From NCBI GenBank assembly GCA_029959085.1, contig JARWIR010000002.1, positions 43,892,233 to 43,956,232 on the forward strand: a DNA stretch of 64,000 nucleotides, given 5' to 3'. The position numbers and the translations under genes are program-made. The notes beneath the pieces are model-generated. The model searched no databases and was not told where the DNA came from. It saw only the letters and a list, made by a program, of their open reading frames with translations. This DNA comes from Nemophila menziesii (taxonomy: Eukaryota; Streptophyta; Magnoliopsida; Boraginales; Hydrophyllaceae). Shown in pieces: positions 35,573 to 46,440 of the stretch; the stretch's first letter is position 1; every line of letters starts with the position of its first letter.

Positions 35573-37499
35573 TGAATATATATATATATTAAAAATATAC
35601 TATAAATATTTTTCATTATCATATAACGAATATAAGAAAGTTTATCATGCTCGTAAGTGTGAGACCATGTAAGTTCAATGTTAAGCTAGTAGCAATTAAT
35701 CTAATTAATCATAATCAAGTTTGGCATCAGGCAACACTTTTCAAAAATCAGATATCATGATTTATCATTTTTATAAAAAACCAATTCAAAGATAATGCAT
35801 GTACTCCTCTTATCGTTTTGGCATTATCCTAAGATATGGTATAACTTCAAATCTTTTCAATAATCAACAAGTCACACATTGATTATGAATTATTAAGTTA
35901 TAGCCTAAGAAACACCTTTCCTTATTCATTTTATCACCTTATCCAATATTTTGATACAATCGTTATAATCTTATGATATTGTAGAGCTTAAACTCTTTAC
36001 ATATATTTTATAGATTCCATCTCAACTCACCCTTAGTTACAAAGGAGATTATTTATGTCCAATATGCTTTCGACTAGCATTTGGACAAACCAGGAGTCCA
36101 GTGACTAAACACAACAAGTAAACAAGAAACGCAACAAGTACACCAGTAACTATAGAGATGATACCGTGTTAAAGGATTTCCAAGAATTTACGTCCTTATA
36201 GAGATTAACCTACTTAACAATTCATCATGAATAACCATTAGAAATTTGTTGCGTTGTTTGGTCTGATAATCACATCTCTATGTACGTTATCTAGACACCT
36301 AACTAGATTAACGAGAACTACTAATATTAATCCAATAAATATGTGTTAGCTACATAATAATCTATTTGGATCATCAAGGTCCTAACTCGATCATCCTATG
36401 ATCAAGAAAAATTAAAATGAATTCCTATGGGCTAAATTCTATTTATCATAACTCCTAATCCTATCTAGATTGTAACTTAAATAATGATCTACAAGTATAA
36501 TATATAACCAATAAAATAAATACATGACACATTTATAGAAGAAAACAAGTCCTTTATTAAAATATAAAGTAACTCATTACAATATAATTCATCATTATTG
36601 TCTATTCTATAAAGAGACGATAGGGTACAGGGCTAATCCTAACAAAGAAACATTAAACACTTGACTAGAATATTACAAAATAATAAAATTGAAAATCAAA
36701 TCAAAAAACTAAACACTATTTATTTTAAATTTTTATGGTATGAGAGGAGAGGATATGGTGTGATAATCATTTTATAATCGCATGATGGATCACAACAATG
36801 GAGGATTTGGCGCTTCGTTGAGCATAAGTGTGTCATGAGATGAATATAAAAGCCACTTTGGGAATTGGTTTCATCTTTTAACACTATCATGTTCATATTT
36901 TATTTTCTTTTTTAAACACCTTCGTCCTTATATTTATATTTCGAAGATACTTTATTGTACAGGAGGTTTGAACCAACACTTCAATCCACTTCCTTGAACA
37001 AAGACATATCATAGGCGATTAGAACATCTTTTAACATGGAGATCATTCAAATAATGGAAATTATCCACACAAATATTATTTTATTGAAAGGAAATTTGAT
37101 TTTGTAAACAAAAAAATAAAATATGAAAGAAGTCATACATAAGGGATATCATTATAGATATATGTTGTGCCCATAACTATTAAATAAAAACAATAATATA
37201 ATGGAACAATAAAAATTTAAAATTTTCTCATTTAAGAAGCATGGTCCTATATTCTTAATGTGAAAATTCAAAATTATCTATTCACATAATACGAAAAAGA
37301 CAACTCTTGATAGTAGTAAAATATTTTGATTTCTTCTAATATTTTCTTTTTCATCAATTTTGTGTGCTAAAATACACTTAGTATGTTTCTATGATGTATG
37401 AAATCATAGATATTCTTTCAAGCTTCCTTTTAATTTTATGAAGCTCTGTATGAGATTATCAGCTATATTTAACTTATCAACTCAATGATATATCATTGT
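35573..37499. repeat. M2-M3 modules, unit D, inside the split LINE
   Basis: M2 landmark at 35647 and M3 at about 36776, preceded by a second copy of the TTTTCATTATCATATAACGA stretch that also lies left of the LINE. This material separates the two LINE pieces. Confidence 0.8.
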
Positions 37500-38608
37500 C
37501 ATATGGAAAACACCTTACAATATTAATGGATCATTTGCAATTGGATTACATATATAGGTGGTATAATTATTATTTCAAAGAAAATATTTTTTAATTTTTT
37601 TGTTACAAAACATGCATTATAACTACACTTAGCAATTGAATTCTACCATATATCTTCACTTCTCTATTGTGCGAACATAAATCTAGTTTTAGTGTCGTCT
37701 CAATGGAAACACATAGTAGTTTTATTCTAAGGTTTCATGTGAGTTCAATTCATAGATCATCATTTCATATAATTTACAAGGTTAGTGGAAGAAGATTATA
37801 CAACCAAGTATGGATAGTATTGCAAGAATTCATCAAATCTTACGAGTATCTCAGAAATACTTTCTTTAATTACACAAAATTTAGGACCGTCTTTTTATCA
37901 CAAAACTCCTTTTTTCTGAATTAGAATGCTGTGGAGTACTATTTGTATAATTTTACTACCTATTATGATTAAGTTGAGCCTAAATATTAGGTTCCAGTTA
38001 ACATTCATTCCCAAACTTAAAAACCTACCATATTTTATCCCAACAAAAAATGGCCACTAAATATTATCATGCATTAACCTTATCCAAACTTAAAAATATC
38101 TTTTCATAATTTGGAAGTTATAATAATATATTTGAAAGCATCATCCGTCGATCTACTAAGATAAGCTTCAATTTCCTTGCAAAAATCATCACTTATCGAC
38201 CTGACTCATCAATGGTTTTTTGAAAAATTATTTTAGAGAATTGGAGTATTAGGTGTAAGGTTATCCTTTAAGAAATAAAAGAGTGACACTTTAAAATGTC
38301 ATTATTAATGAGGAGGAGTATAACAAGATAACATTGGGTTTATGTTGCCTGGTTTAGTTCAATATTTGCATCTTCTTTATAAATGGGAGGAATATTAGGT
38401 TCTTTAAGCTTTGGATCTAACTCAGTCTATGCTTGAGTGAAATTGGTGAGTTAACTCTTAAAAAAATACCACCAAATTATTGAATTCATTGCAAGGAACA
38501 TGTCATTAAAGATGTTAAAATAGAAATCCAAACAAACATTCATAAAAGTAACAATTAACAAAATACTCATGTGATGGAAAAGAACCATGAATAGGGAAGG
38601 GAAAAAAT
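37500..38608. repeat. M4 module, unit D
   Basis: As in the other units. The 85-codon open stretch at 37667 arises from frame differences and is not conserved. Confidence 0.8.
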
Positions 38609-38990
38609 TTTACTTACAAAGTTTTTGCTTTGTTCCTTGAAAATAGAGTTAGGCTTATTATGGATGCTATCATCTCTCCGAATTACAATGTTTTTGTTAA
38701 AAATGGAGTAACTAAGGAAAAAATGGAGTAATTAAAAATTTTGTGGCGGTTAAACTTGATCTTTTTAAAGCATATGCACATGCTTATTTGGAATTTCTTT
38801 GAAAATTTGGATATGCATAGGAGATTGATTCAATGGATCACTTAATGTATCTAAACTTTCTCTTATGGGATATATTTCGATGGGAGATTCTTCAAAGTAA
38901 CAATCCATCAAATGGTATTCGCCAAGGGACCCTCTTTTCTCCCTTTTTCTTTGTTGAATCAATACAGAATACCTGATAGGTCTTATTAGA
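38609..38990 (+). mobile_element. Degenerate LINE reverse transcriptase fragment (M5), unit D
   Basis: Readable blocks: VRLIMDAIISPN, VKLDLFKAYAHAYLEF in mixed frames, RLIQWIT followed by a stop, and GTATTCGCCAAGGGACCCTC, which reads GIRQGTL and is close to GIRQGDPL. It belongs to a different, older LINE lineage than the element at 39775. Confidence 0.75.
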
Positions 38991-39094
38991 GTGGAAATAT
39001 TTTGGGGCCTAAACTGCCAAAAACGGTTGGTGGGCCAAAAGGTGTGATAAATAAACTTTAATAAAAGTAAACACACCTATAGATATCCACAAGA
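38991..39094. repeat. Start of M6, unit D, truncated
   Basis: M6 runs to ATATCCACAAGA and is then cut by the LTR-like block. The other units continue AACTCTATGCAACTGC. Confidence 0.7.
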
Positions 39095-39774
39095 TGAAGG
39101 AATCGCAATACCTGTTATATCGAATATATGTAGCAGAAAAAATATATTGCAATCCAAAAACCATCTAGTTGCGATTTAAGAATTAAAACAAGGAAATTTG
39201 ATTACATACCTGGTCTGTTGTATGAGAATCTAATTGCCTAATTCCGGCTTCAAAAACTTGAAGCCTCCACGCTTTGCACACCGAGCTTGAGCCTTGCTTT
39301 CAGAATCAAAATTCTGACTTGGAACAAAAAAAAAACCTTTTTCTTTCTTGTGGGGTTTTTTCTTGGAAGAAAAACTGATGAGAAGTTATGTGTATAATGA
39401 TTTCTCATTATACATATAACTCAAGAGAAGAAAATGAAAAGACAAGAATGGAAAAGTCAGGAACGTAAAATGAAATTGATTATCTTAATAATCTAATCCG
39501 TTACCACTTGTGAAGTGGAATCGGACCTTCTACATTATACAAAACCAATTTACTAGCCTAGTGGTTAGTGACACATTTCACACTACTAGAGGTACGTGGT
39601 TCGATCCACAAACTTGTCAATTTTTATTTCCCTTTTTTATCTTTCTCTTTTGTCTTAGACCGGTCTTATATCAGGATATTAATTTGTGCTAGCAAATTAA
39701 TATACCAATATTCCAAGTATATAATTAATTAATATTTATTATCTGATAATAAAACTGATAATATTTATTATCCT
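39095..39774 (-). mobile_element. Diverged LTR-like block, unit D
   Basis: Starts TGAAGGAATCGCAATACC and shares AGCCTCCACGCTTTGCACA and AATTTGTGCTAGCAAATTAA with the LTR candidates of units A and E, but is otherwise diverged. Its right end is cut by the LINE sequence at about 39775. It holds a SINE-like stretch. Confidence 0.45.
39546..39665 (+). mobile_element. SINE-like stretch with RNA polymerase III A and B boxes
   Basis: An A-box-like TAGCCTAGTGG (39554-39564) and a B-box-like GGTTCGATCCA (39598-39608) are 33 bases apart, the spacing of a tRNA-derived internal promoter, followed by a T-rich tail. The lack of a cloverleaf 3' half argues against a true tRNA gene. The borders are approximate. 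It lies within the LTR-like block of unit D and is absent from the blocks in units A and E. Confidence 0.55.
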
Positions 39775-40861
39775 TAATGATGCGTTACGAGAGATAATCC
39801 CCAAAGTTATGGAAGACATGAATGACTTCCTAACCAAGATTCCAGATGAAGGTGAAATAAAGCAAGCTGCTTTTGAGATGAACCCCAACAAAGCTCCAGG
39901 CCCTGATGGCCTGAACGGTAAATTTTTTCAGGAAGACTAGGACATTATTGGAAATGACTTGATCAACCTGGTTGTGGACTTTTTTACTAATAATACTCCA
40001 CTCACTCTTTTAAATGAAACATTGATCACTTTGATTCCTAAAGGTGACTGTCATACAGGAGTGGGTGATTTCCGCCCTATCTCTTGTGTAAACTTCGTTT
40101 ACAAGGTAATTGCAAGGATTATGGAAAACAGACTTCAAGCGATAATCAACGATATCACTTCCCCTACCCAAGCTGCATTTATCAAAGGAAGGACAATTCA
40201 AGATAATATTCTGATTGCCCAGGAAGTTTCTTACTTTATGAAAAGGAAATTGAAAAACAAGGCTAACTTTGCAGCAATTAAACTTGATATGGCTAAAGCA
40301 TATGACCAGGTACGATGGGAGTTCCTCCGCTTGCTGCTAGAAAAAATGGGTTTTGCAATGAAATGGGTACAGTGGATATGGAATTGTATCTCAACAGTCA
40401 CATTTCAGATCAATATAAACGGGGAGCGCCAACCCCCCTTCAAACCCGGCCAGGGGATTCGGCAGGGGGACCCCTTATCACCCTTATTATTAGCTTTACT
40501 TACTGAATCACTTATCTCTCTACTTGAAACTAAGGTGGAACAGGGACTGATCACTGGTATTCAGATGACGCGCAACTGCCCAATTATATCACACCTGCTC
40601 TTTGCTGATGATTCGCTATTCTTTATTTCCTTGGATGGGCAGGATCTGCAGGAATTCAAAGAATGTATTGAGACTTATTGTCGATGTTCAGGACAAAAAA
40701 TCAACTATCATAAATCCTTGGTCTGCTTTAGCAACCAAACCCCGGAAGATTTGAGACAATAGGTAGTTGCAGCTTTGCAGATTAATGAGACTAGAGACCT
40801 GGGGAAATACCTAGGTATACCATTATGTCACAAGAGATCACGTATGGACACACTGAACTAG
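39775..40861 (+). pseudogene. LINE ORF2 reverse transcriptase domain, with stops
   Basis: Reads through in one frame: MNPNKAPGPDGLNGKFFQED, then TLITLIPKGD, FRPISCVNFVYKVIARIMEN, QAAFIKGRTIQDNILIAQE, IKLDMAKAYDQVRWEFL (first catalytic Asp), GIRQGDPLSPLL and FADDSLFF (catalytic Asp pair), ending LGKYLGIPL. The enzyme would copy LINE RNA into DNA by target-primed reverse transcription. In-frame TAG codons lie at 39938 (replacing the conserved Trp before DIIG), 40760 and 40859. The frame is the same before and after each, so these are point changes, and all the main catalytic motifs survive. Confidence 0.93.
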
Positions 40862-41870
40862 ATAGTGGAACGCGTTTTCAACAAAGCCCAAGGGTGGATA
40901 GAGAAACTCCGGTCGGAAGGTGGCAAAGAAACACTTATCAAAGCAGTCTTACAGGCTATTCCCTGCTATGCGATGTCTATTTTTTCTTTTCCTGTTGGTT
41001 TTTGCAGGAAAGTTTCATCTATTATTGCTAGATTCTGGTGGAACTCTTTGGAGAAAAGGAAAATACATTGGCTCAAACGGGAGAAGATGACAGCCGCCAA
41101 GGTAGTGGGAGGGATGGGCTTTCGAGATCTGAAGAGGGCGAATAAGGTACTTCTTGCAGCTCAGGCATGGAGAATCCTTAGTAATCCTCAACTGCTTGTC
41201 TCCAGAGTTTTGAAAGGCATCTACTTCCCTCATGGTACCTTCTTGGATACTAAATTAAGACAAAATCGTACGTGGTCCTGGGCTAGCTTGATTGAAGGTA
41301 GGGACTTGCTAGTTGAGCATGGTCACATTCAGATAAGAAATGGAGAATCTGCCAACATATGGAAACACAAATGGTTGCCCTCAGGTATTATTAAGGATAG
41401 ACCGGTTGATACATGTATTGAAACTGTTGACCAATTGATGACAACTCAGAGGAATAAGTGGGACTGGACGATTATCGATAGTAATATTCCCCTTCCCCGT
41501 CCATGGAGAGATCTCTCGTATCCCTCTCCTGGAGCCAGAGGGTCAGGATATCTTTATTTGGCCTTTCACTAAGGCTGGCACTTACACCACTAAAACGGGA
41601 TATAAGATTTTATCACAAATGGCAATGAATGGAACTGCTCAAACCTCAAACCAAGCTGAATTGAACAATCCTAACTGTGGAACCGAGTCTGGAAATCAAA
41701 TGTTCCTAATGAAGTACGATCTTTCAACTAGAAAGCTTGTCGAAACTTACTTCCAACCAAACAGAATCTTTATAATAGGCGCTGCAGTGACACTAAATAC
41801 TGCATTTGGTGCGAAAAGCTGACTGACACGGTGGTTCACATGCTGCTAACTTGTAACTTTGCTAAATGGG
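40862..41870 (+). pseudogene. LINE ORF2 thumb and zf-RVT region, frameshifted
   Basis: Continues in the RT frame as IVERVFNKAQGWIEKLRSEG, then KETLIKAVLQAIPCYAMSIF and GGMGFRDLKRANKVLLAAQAW, typical of plant LINE thumb sequence. Near 41535 the frame shifts: the expected DIFIWPFTKAGTYTTKTGYK is in a different frame from the run ending at 41572. The zf-RVT part (about 41650-41870) reads VWKSNVPNEVRSFN, a TAG where Trp is expected, then KACRNLLPTKQNLY and CIWCEKLTDTVVHMLLTC. Confidence 0.85.
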
Positions 41871-42204
41871 CAGGTATTGCCCTTCAAGTAAGGATACCAG
41901 AGGAAGACCCAAACTCTATTGGTGACTGGTTCTCTAATACTTGCGATTGGATGGATAAAAAGATTTGGGAGGAAAACATTGTAATTGCAGCTCTTCAAAT
42001 GACACTCTGGAACATTTGGAAGGCAAAAATGAAAATGCTTCACGAGCAAGTGCATATTCATCCGCAACAGATAGTATTTTCAACCCATACTGGAATGGCG
42101 GATCTTTTTGGACCCGGTTGGGCCTCCCCTCCAGCTCCTGCTCCTCCAGTTACGAGGACACCGGTAGTCAACCCATTGGAGGAACAAGAACTACATGATG
42201 CCAA

Positions 42205-42679
42205 CTTCGTGTATACCTGTGATGCATCATTCGTTTCTGCTAATGTTCCAAGCGGTATTGGAATTGTTCAAAGGAATACGCGTACAGGTCAACGTGTTAC
42301 TTTCTCTAAATCTATCTGGACAGATTCAGCAGCGGAAGGGGAAGCTGTGGCGGTTCTAGAAGCATCTCAGCTCAGTTTGGGCCACCCTGGATCCAGCTCA
42401 GTTTGGGCCACCCTGGATCCAGAACTGTAATCTGTTCAGACAACCTTGATCTTGTTCAAGGTCTGAAGTCGTTGCCAGCTGCTTGGTGGAAAGTTCGCCC
42501 TTTCATTACGCGTATTAACAGGATGGTTGAAGAACATGGGTCGCTGTTCTTCAAACATCTTCCGAGTAGGTGGAAATGGGCTGGCTGACCGTGCTACGCG
42601 TTTAGCTAGGCAATCGGCACCGAATCACTCGGACCCTACGGAGTTAGGATTTGCTTTTTCGCGGCTAGGAATTGGCTAA
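42205..42679 (+). pseudogene. LINE ORF2 C-terminal RNase H domain, broken
   Basis: Shows TCDASFVSANVPSGIGIVQR (first catalytic Asp), AAEGEAVAVLEA (Glu) and VICSDNLDLVQGL (second Asp). An exact 26-bp tandem duplication (42369-42394, 42395-42420) shifts the frame between the Glu and second Asp blocks. Near 42565 another shift separates HLPS from GNGLADRATRLARQS, the conserved C-terminal part. The stop is at 42677-42679. Plant-type RNase H domains of this sort mark one clade of plant L1 LINEs. Confidence 0.88.
42369..42420. repeat. Perfect 26-bp tandem duplication
   Basis: The unit AGCTCAGTTTGGGCCACCCT plus GGATCC occurs twice without a difference. The length is not a multiple of three, so it breaks the RNase H frame. 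The absence of differences suggests a recent event. Confidence 0.95.
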
Positions 42680-42721
42680 TTAGTTCTTGTAATTCGCTAC
42701 TTGTACGATTGACCAAAAAAA

Positions 42722-42739
42722 ATATAAGGAATTTAAGTA
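42722..42739. repeat. Right target-site duplication of the LINE
   Basis: ATATAAGGAATTTAAGTA, identical to 35061-35078, directly after the LINE A-tail and followed by ATAGTCATAATCAAATATAT, the continuation expected from unit C. Confidence 0.85.
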
Positions 42740-42965
42740 ATAGTCATAATCAAATATATCATGCTCGTTAGTGTGAGACCATTTAAGTTCAATGTTAAGA
42801 TAGTAGCAATTTATCTAAATAATCACAAATCAATGTTGGCGTCTGGCAACATTTCTCAAAAACTAAATAACATGATTTATCATTTTAACAAAGAACCGGT
42901 TCAAAGATAGTGCATGTACTCCTCTTATCGTTACTGTTACGGATTATCCCAAAATACAGTATAAC
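42740..42965. repeat. Partial M2, unit D, right of the LINE
   Basis: TCATGCTCGTTAGTGTGAGA (42759) continues the M2 copy that was the LINE target, closest to the left copy in unit C (22373-22600, including CCATTTAAGTTC). It ends at ATAACTTGGCCT, where M7 begins. Confidence 0.75.
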
Positions 42966-43339
42966 TTGGCCTAAGGTGTGTTTTTCTTGTTCATATTTCA
43001 AAAAATACAATATAACTAGTTTGTAACACATTACTTTTATACCATTTACACACTAAATTTTATGCTTTTTAGGCCATTAAACACATTCTACATCTCATTC
43101 CATCTCTTAAAAAAAAAATTTCCTAAAAAGACAATAAATCACATAAGAATGGAGATGAGAGACAAACGATACAAAAAGTTTCAATTATCAACAAATTAAA
43201 TTATATATTAAAAACTAATAATTTAAATTATTATATAAATATATGTCACTAGAGATAAATATGATACTAATGTTATGTATTTGTTAAATTTCTTATAATA
43301 CAAATAAAAAAAATACTATAATCCAAAGATTTGATGACA
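42966..43339. repeat. Partial M7, unit D
   Basis: Starts at AAGGTGTGTTTTTCTTGTTC. The left half of M7 with GATTCGAGTGCGGG is missing. No gene was seen. Confidence 0.7.
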
Positions 43340-43560
43340 TGTGTTGTTTTTACAAATTATAAATTAGGCTTTCCTTATATCTAATATCAAACCCAAATAC
43401 TTGATTTTTTTATTTAATCCGTCAATGTCTTTTTATCTCTCTCTTTTTTTGTATTATGTTACCTCCTTCATCATCTTCACTATCATGATCCTACGTCTAT
43501 TAAGTTAAGTATGCATCTTTGTTTATTCAGATTGATTGTCATTATATTTCAAGTAAGGCT
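43340..43560 (+). promoter_or_regulatory. M8 leader-like region, unit D
   Basis: AAACCCAAATAC and CT-rich tracts are followed by ATGTTACCTCCTTCATC. The reading frame seen in units B and C is broken here by a TGA after the fourth Ser-rich codons. Confidence 0.25.
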
Positions 43561-44729
43561 TAATTTTATTAATCATTGTTCTTTGTAAATAGATAATTTT
43601 TATTCAAAATTTATGTATTCTATAGAAAATAATATCTTCTTGTTTAAGATAGTTTCTATAGGATCTTTTATTCGTTAACACAAATTTACAAAATGATTTT
43701 GAGTTATAATTAGAAAAGTTTGGGGATATTGATTCTTTTGATATTAATATTGCTTAATTAAATTTTTTGTTATTCAATTTATGATTGAAAACACTGTCAA
43801 ATATAGCATATGCAATGATATTGTATGAGAAATTTATTGATAAGATATATATATACTGGAGAATATAATTTACCCTTATGAGCATAGAAATATTATGGTT
43901 GAGTTATATATTTTTTTAATTTTGTAGATAAATAAAATGTATTTATGTTTTCTTTATGCATTATATTTGTCAATCATCCAATCAATTTATATTTTTTGAA
44001 CCATCACAAAAATTATTACCTAAAAATTTGCATAACCTTGAATCGAACTTGATTACTAACCTTGTTGATTAAATTCATTATCAATTTTTTACTTTTGAAA
44101 GGTTAACATTTCATTCCATTTTTTTAATAATGAATCAATACACAGAGAAAGTACTAGTCTATGAGGTAGTCTCAAGTTGTATATATTAAAACCCGCTCTA
44201 ACTAGTACATACTAACACTGGTCCTAGCATGAGTTTTGAAACATTTAGACTAAATAAAATGATTTCTTCTTCCAATAAATATTTTTTCCATCCTATATTT
44301 TGTCACTAATGACAAATAAAATTTGTAGAAGGATAGATGATTTGGTTTTTTTAGAGGCAAATTAATTGACCTATTTTTTTGATTTTTCGATAGCAATGTC
44401 TGATTTGTTTTCTTTCTCTACAATCTGTTAATTTATTTATCAACATAGTTTACATAAGTTGAGTTACAAATATATAAAACTGAATCTTTTGAAGCTGAAA
44501 GAGATTCTTAAAAGATAATGGATATACATATTTAGAATTTCTAATTTGTGGATGAAAATTTTATTTGCAATTTGAACATAACGTGCTTTCTATTCCAAAC
44601 TATTTTTTACCTTGATATGTTTGAAATTTTTTTTGGAAAAAATTATCAAATTTTCTATAATTATAAAACAATATCTTTATTAATCTATAGACGGTCCTTT
44701 TTATTACTCTTTGCTAACCCTTATTAAAA
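43561..44729. other. Region upstream of F-box copy 4
   Basis: Equivalent to 13615-14763 and 54891-56037. Nothing beyond AT-rich unit sequence was seen. Confidence 0.5.
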
Positions 44730-45132
44730 ATGGTTATAAGTAAAGAAAGTGCATAACCTTCTCAAGTGACACCATTTATGATCTCACCGATGGGGAAATT
44801 AAATTAAAACCCTTCTTTGAAAAAGTTCCATCGATTGTGGTTACCTGATATACCGACCATTGGGGTGTCGGTATACTTATGGGTTCGGGTATGATGAAGT
44901 AAATGAATATTATAAAGTTGTATTACTTGTTGGTGGTCCTGTAGATGATTATATTGAGACAACGATTTATAGTATAGAGCATAATTTTTGGAGAACACTA
45001 AAGAGCGTCCCAAATGAGAACTTTTACAGTATGGTAAATGGTCTTTTAGTCTCCGGAAAGCTTCACTGTCCCACATGTTTGCAGGAGCCAATGGGAGAAG
45101 ACACTTTGAAGTCTCATTTTGAGAAGATTATG
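44730..45132 (+). pseudogene. F-box/FBA protein pseudogene, copy 4, F-box deleted
   Basis: An ATG at 44730 opens the N-terminal segment (VISKESA then TAA), and MGKLN is joined directly to the segment KPFFEKV, so the whole F-box and linker are deleted. The FBA piece (44860 on) reads GCRYTYGFGYDEVNEYYKVV, then LLVGGPVDDYIETTIYSIEH and KLHCPTCLQEPMGED. It is the least damaged FBA frame in the window. The original C-terminus and stop are replaced by a reversed SINE at 45133. Without an F-box it could not act in an SCF complex. Confidence 0.85.
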
Positions 45133-45260
45133 TTTTTTTTTTTTGTTACATGGGTTCCGGGCTAGCTTGCGCGCACCCGACTAATCCCTCGGAGATTATA
45201 TGCCTCCCTATATATATTCTCATGGTAAATCAGAACTAGGTTATCCATGAGCCTTGTACA
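45133..45260 (-). mobile_element. SINE inserted in F-box copy 4
   Basis: Twelve T residues (45133-45144) form the complement of a poly(A) tail, followed by GTTACATGGGTTCCGGGCTA and GCTTGCGCGCACCCGACTAA. The complement contains TTAGTCGGGTGCGCGCAAGC, the SINE 3' core also seen at 9402 and 50491. It replaces about 24 bases of the pseudogene (compare 15436-15459), and no target duplication is visible. Confidence 0.8.
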
Positions 45261-46440
45261 GACAATTTTTATAGATTTTCAGAAGATTATGGTGATGCCC
45301 GAAACAATTCATTGCCTCATTTTGCCAACTAGAACATCCTGACTAGCAACAACAGATTAATTATGGTTGTTTGAAATATATAAGGTCGATAGTTGTTCTA
45401 GTTGTTAATTAGGAGCAAAAGACTCTTCATTTTTTTATTTTTTGTATTTTTTTATATATTTAACTATACAGGGACCTCTAGTCAACTTACATCTCTTTTA
45501 CTAAGGGACCTATAAGATAAAAAGATATACATATGTATGTTGATTCATTTGTTTAAAATTAATATTACAATAACCAAAATATTATATTTTTTAAAAATAT
45601 AGGAGGCAATTGAAATCAATATGAAAGACAAGACGAGAAACAAACATATATTACACTATTTATAATATAACAATATCATCTCACGATGTCAATATATATA
45701 TATTTTGAAGTTAAATTTACACATATATAACTTGAGAACATTTATTAGAGTTTTGAAGATATTACTAAATAAATTACACTCCTTGAATTTTTTGTTCCCA
45801 AATTTTTTTAGCAAATTCATTTAGAAAACAATAAATTTTGTCAAATATCACCATATACGAAATAGTAAATATAAAATAAATAAATATCATATCAAATATC
45901 ACTATAGTGCAATAAGAATTTACAGAAGGTTTAAATAAGAATTTAGAAGAGGTTTAAAGTACATACAGTTTTGTACGTGTGCTCATTATTGCAGAGTTGT
46001 TCTGCAACTTCAAAAATTTAAAGTCTATAAACATTCCACAATGAATTTTTTAATATTACTTCTTAGCTCCTTGAGTTTAAAATTTTAAACCCGTTTTCTT
46101 AAATCTATAGAGGTAACTAATTTCTTCATGTAAAGAAAAATCTTATAATTTGGTAGAGAATTAAGAAAAAAAATTCTACTAAAATTATTTTTCTTTAATG
46201 ATCAACATCACTATATAGTTTTTGGAAAGTAGGGACCTACTAAATATACTTTAATTCCAAATTTTATCTACTACTTTGACTATAAATTTGGCTGAAATTT
46301 TAGCTTCAATTTTTAAATTTGACTCCAAAAAATATCTCTCCCATAAAATGAGCCTAATATTATATTAATATACAATTTTTGGCTGATATATATATATATA
46401 TTAATATTTAAAATATACTATTAAATATTTTTCATTATCA
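45261..46440. repeat. M1 module, unit E
   Basis: M1 landmark at 45601. About 110 bases present at 15640-15750 are missing near 45430-45455. No gene was seen. Confidence 0.8.

Larger units (their letters stand above)
39775..42721 (+). mobile_element. 3' part of an L1-type plant LINE with poly(A) tail
   Basis: Contains, in order, the end of the RT fingers, RT palm, thumb, zf-RVT and RNase H, then a short 3' untranslated region and a run of eight A residues. The right target duplication (42722-42739) follows at once. The ORF2 endonuclease and most of ORF1 are missing. The GC content is well above that of the surroundings. The 5' portion of the same insertion appears to be 35079-35572. Confidence 0.9.

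Noticed and set aside
35277..35672. 131-codon frame as an intact unknown gene
   Set aside because: The last third runs into AT-repeat and M2 sequence shared with all units. The rest fits better as the 5' part of the split LINE.
39546..39620. True tRNA gene
   Set aside because: Only A and B box-like elements are present. An acceptor stem and a proper cloverleaf could not be drawn.
40010..40201. Antisense and alternate-frame open stretches across the LINE
   Set aside because: They overlap the clear reverse transcriptase frame and show no domain of their own.
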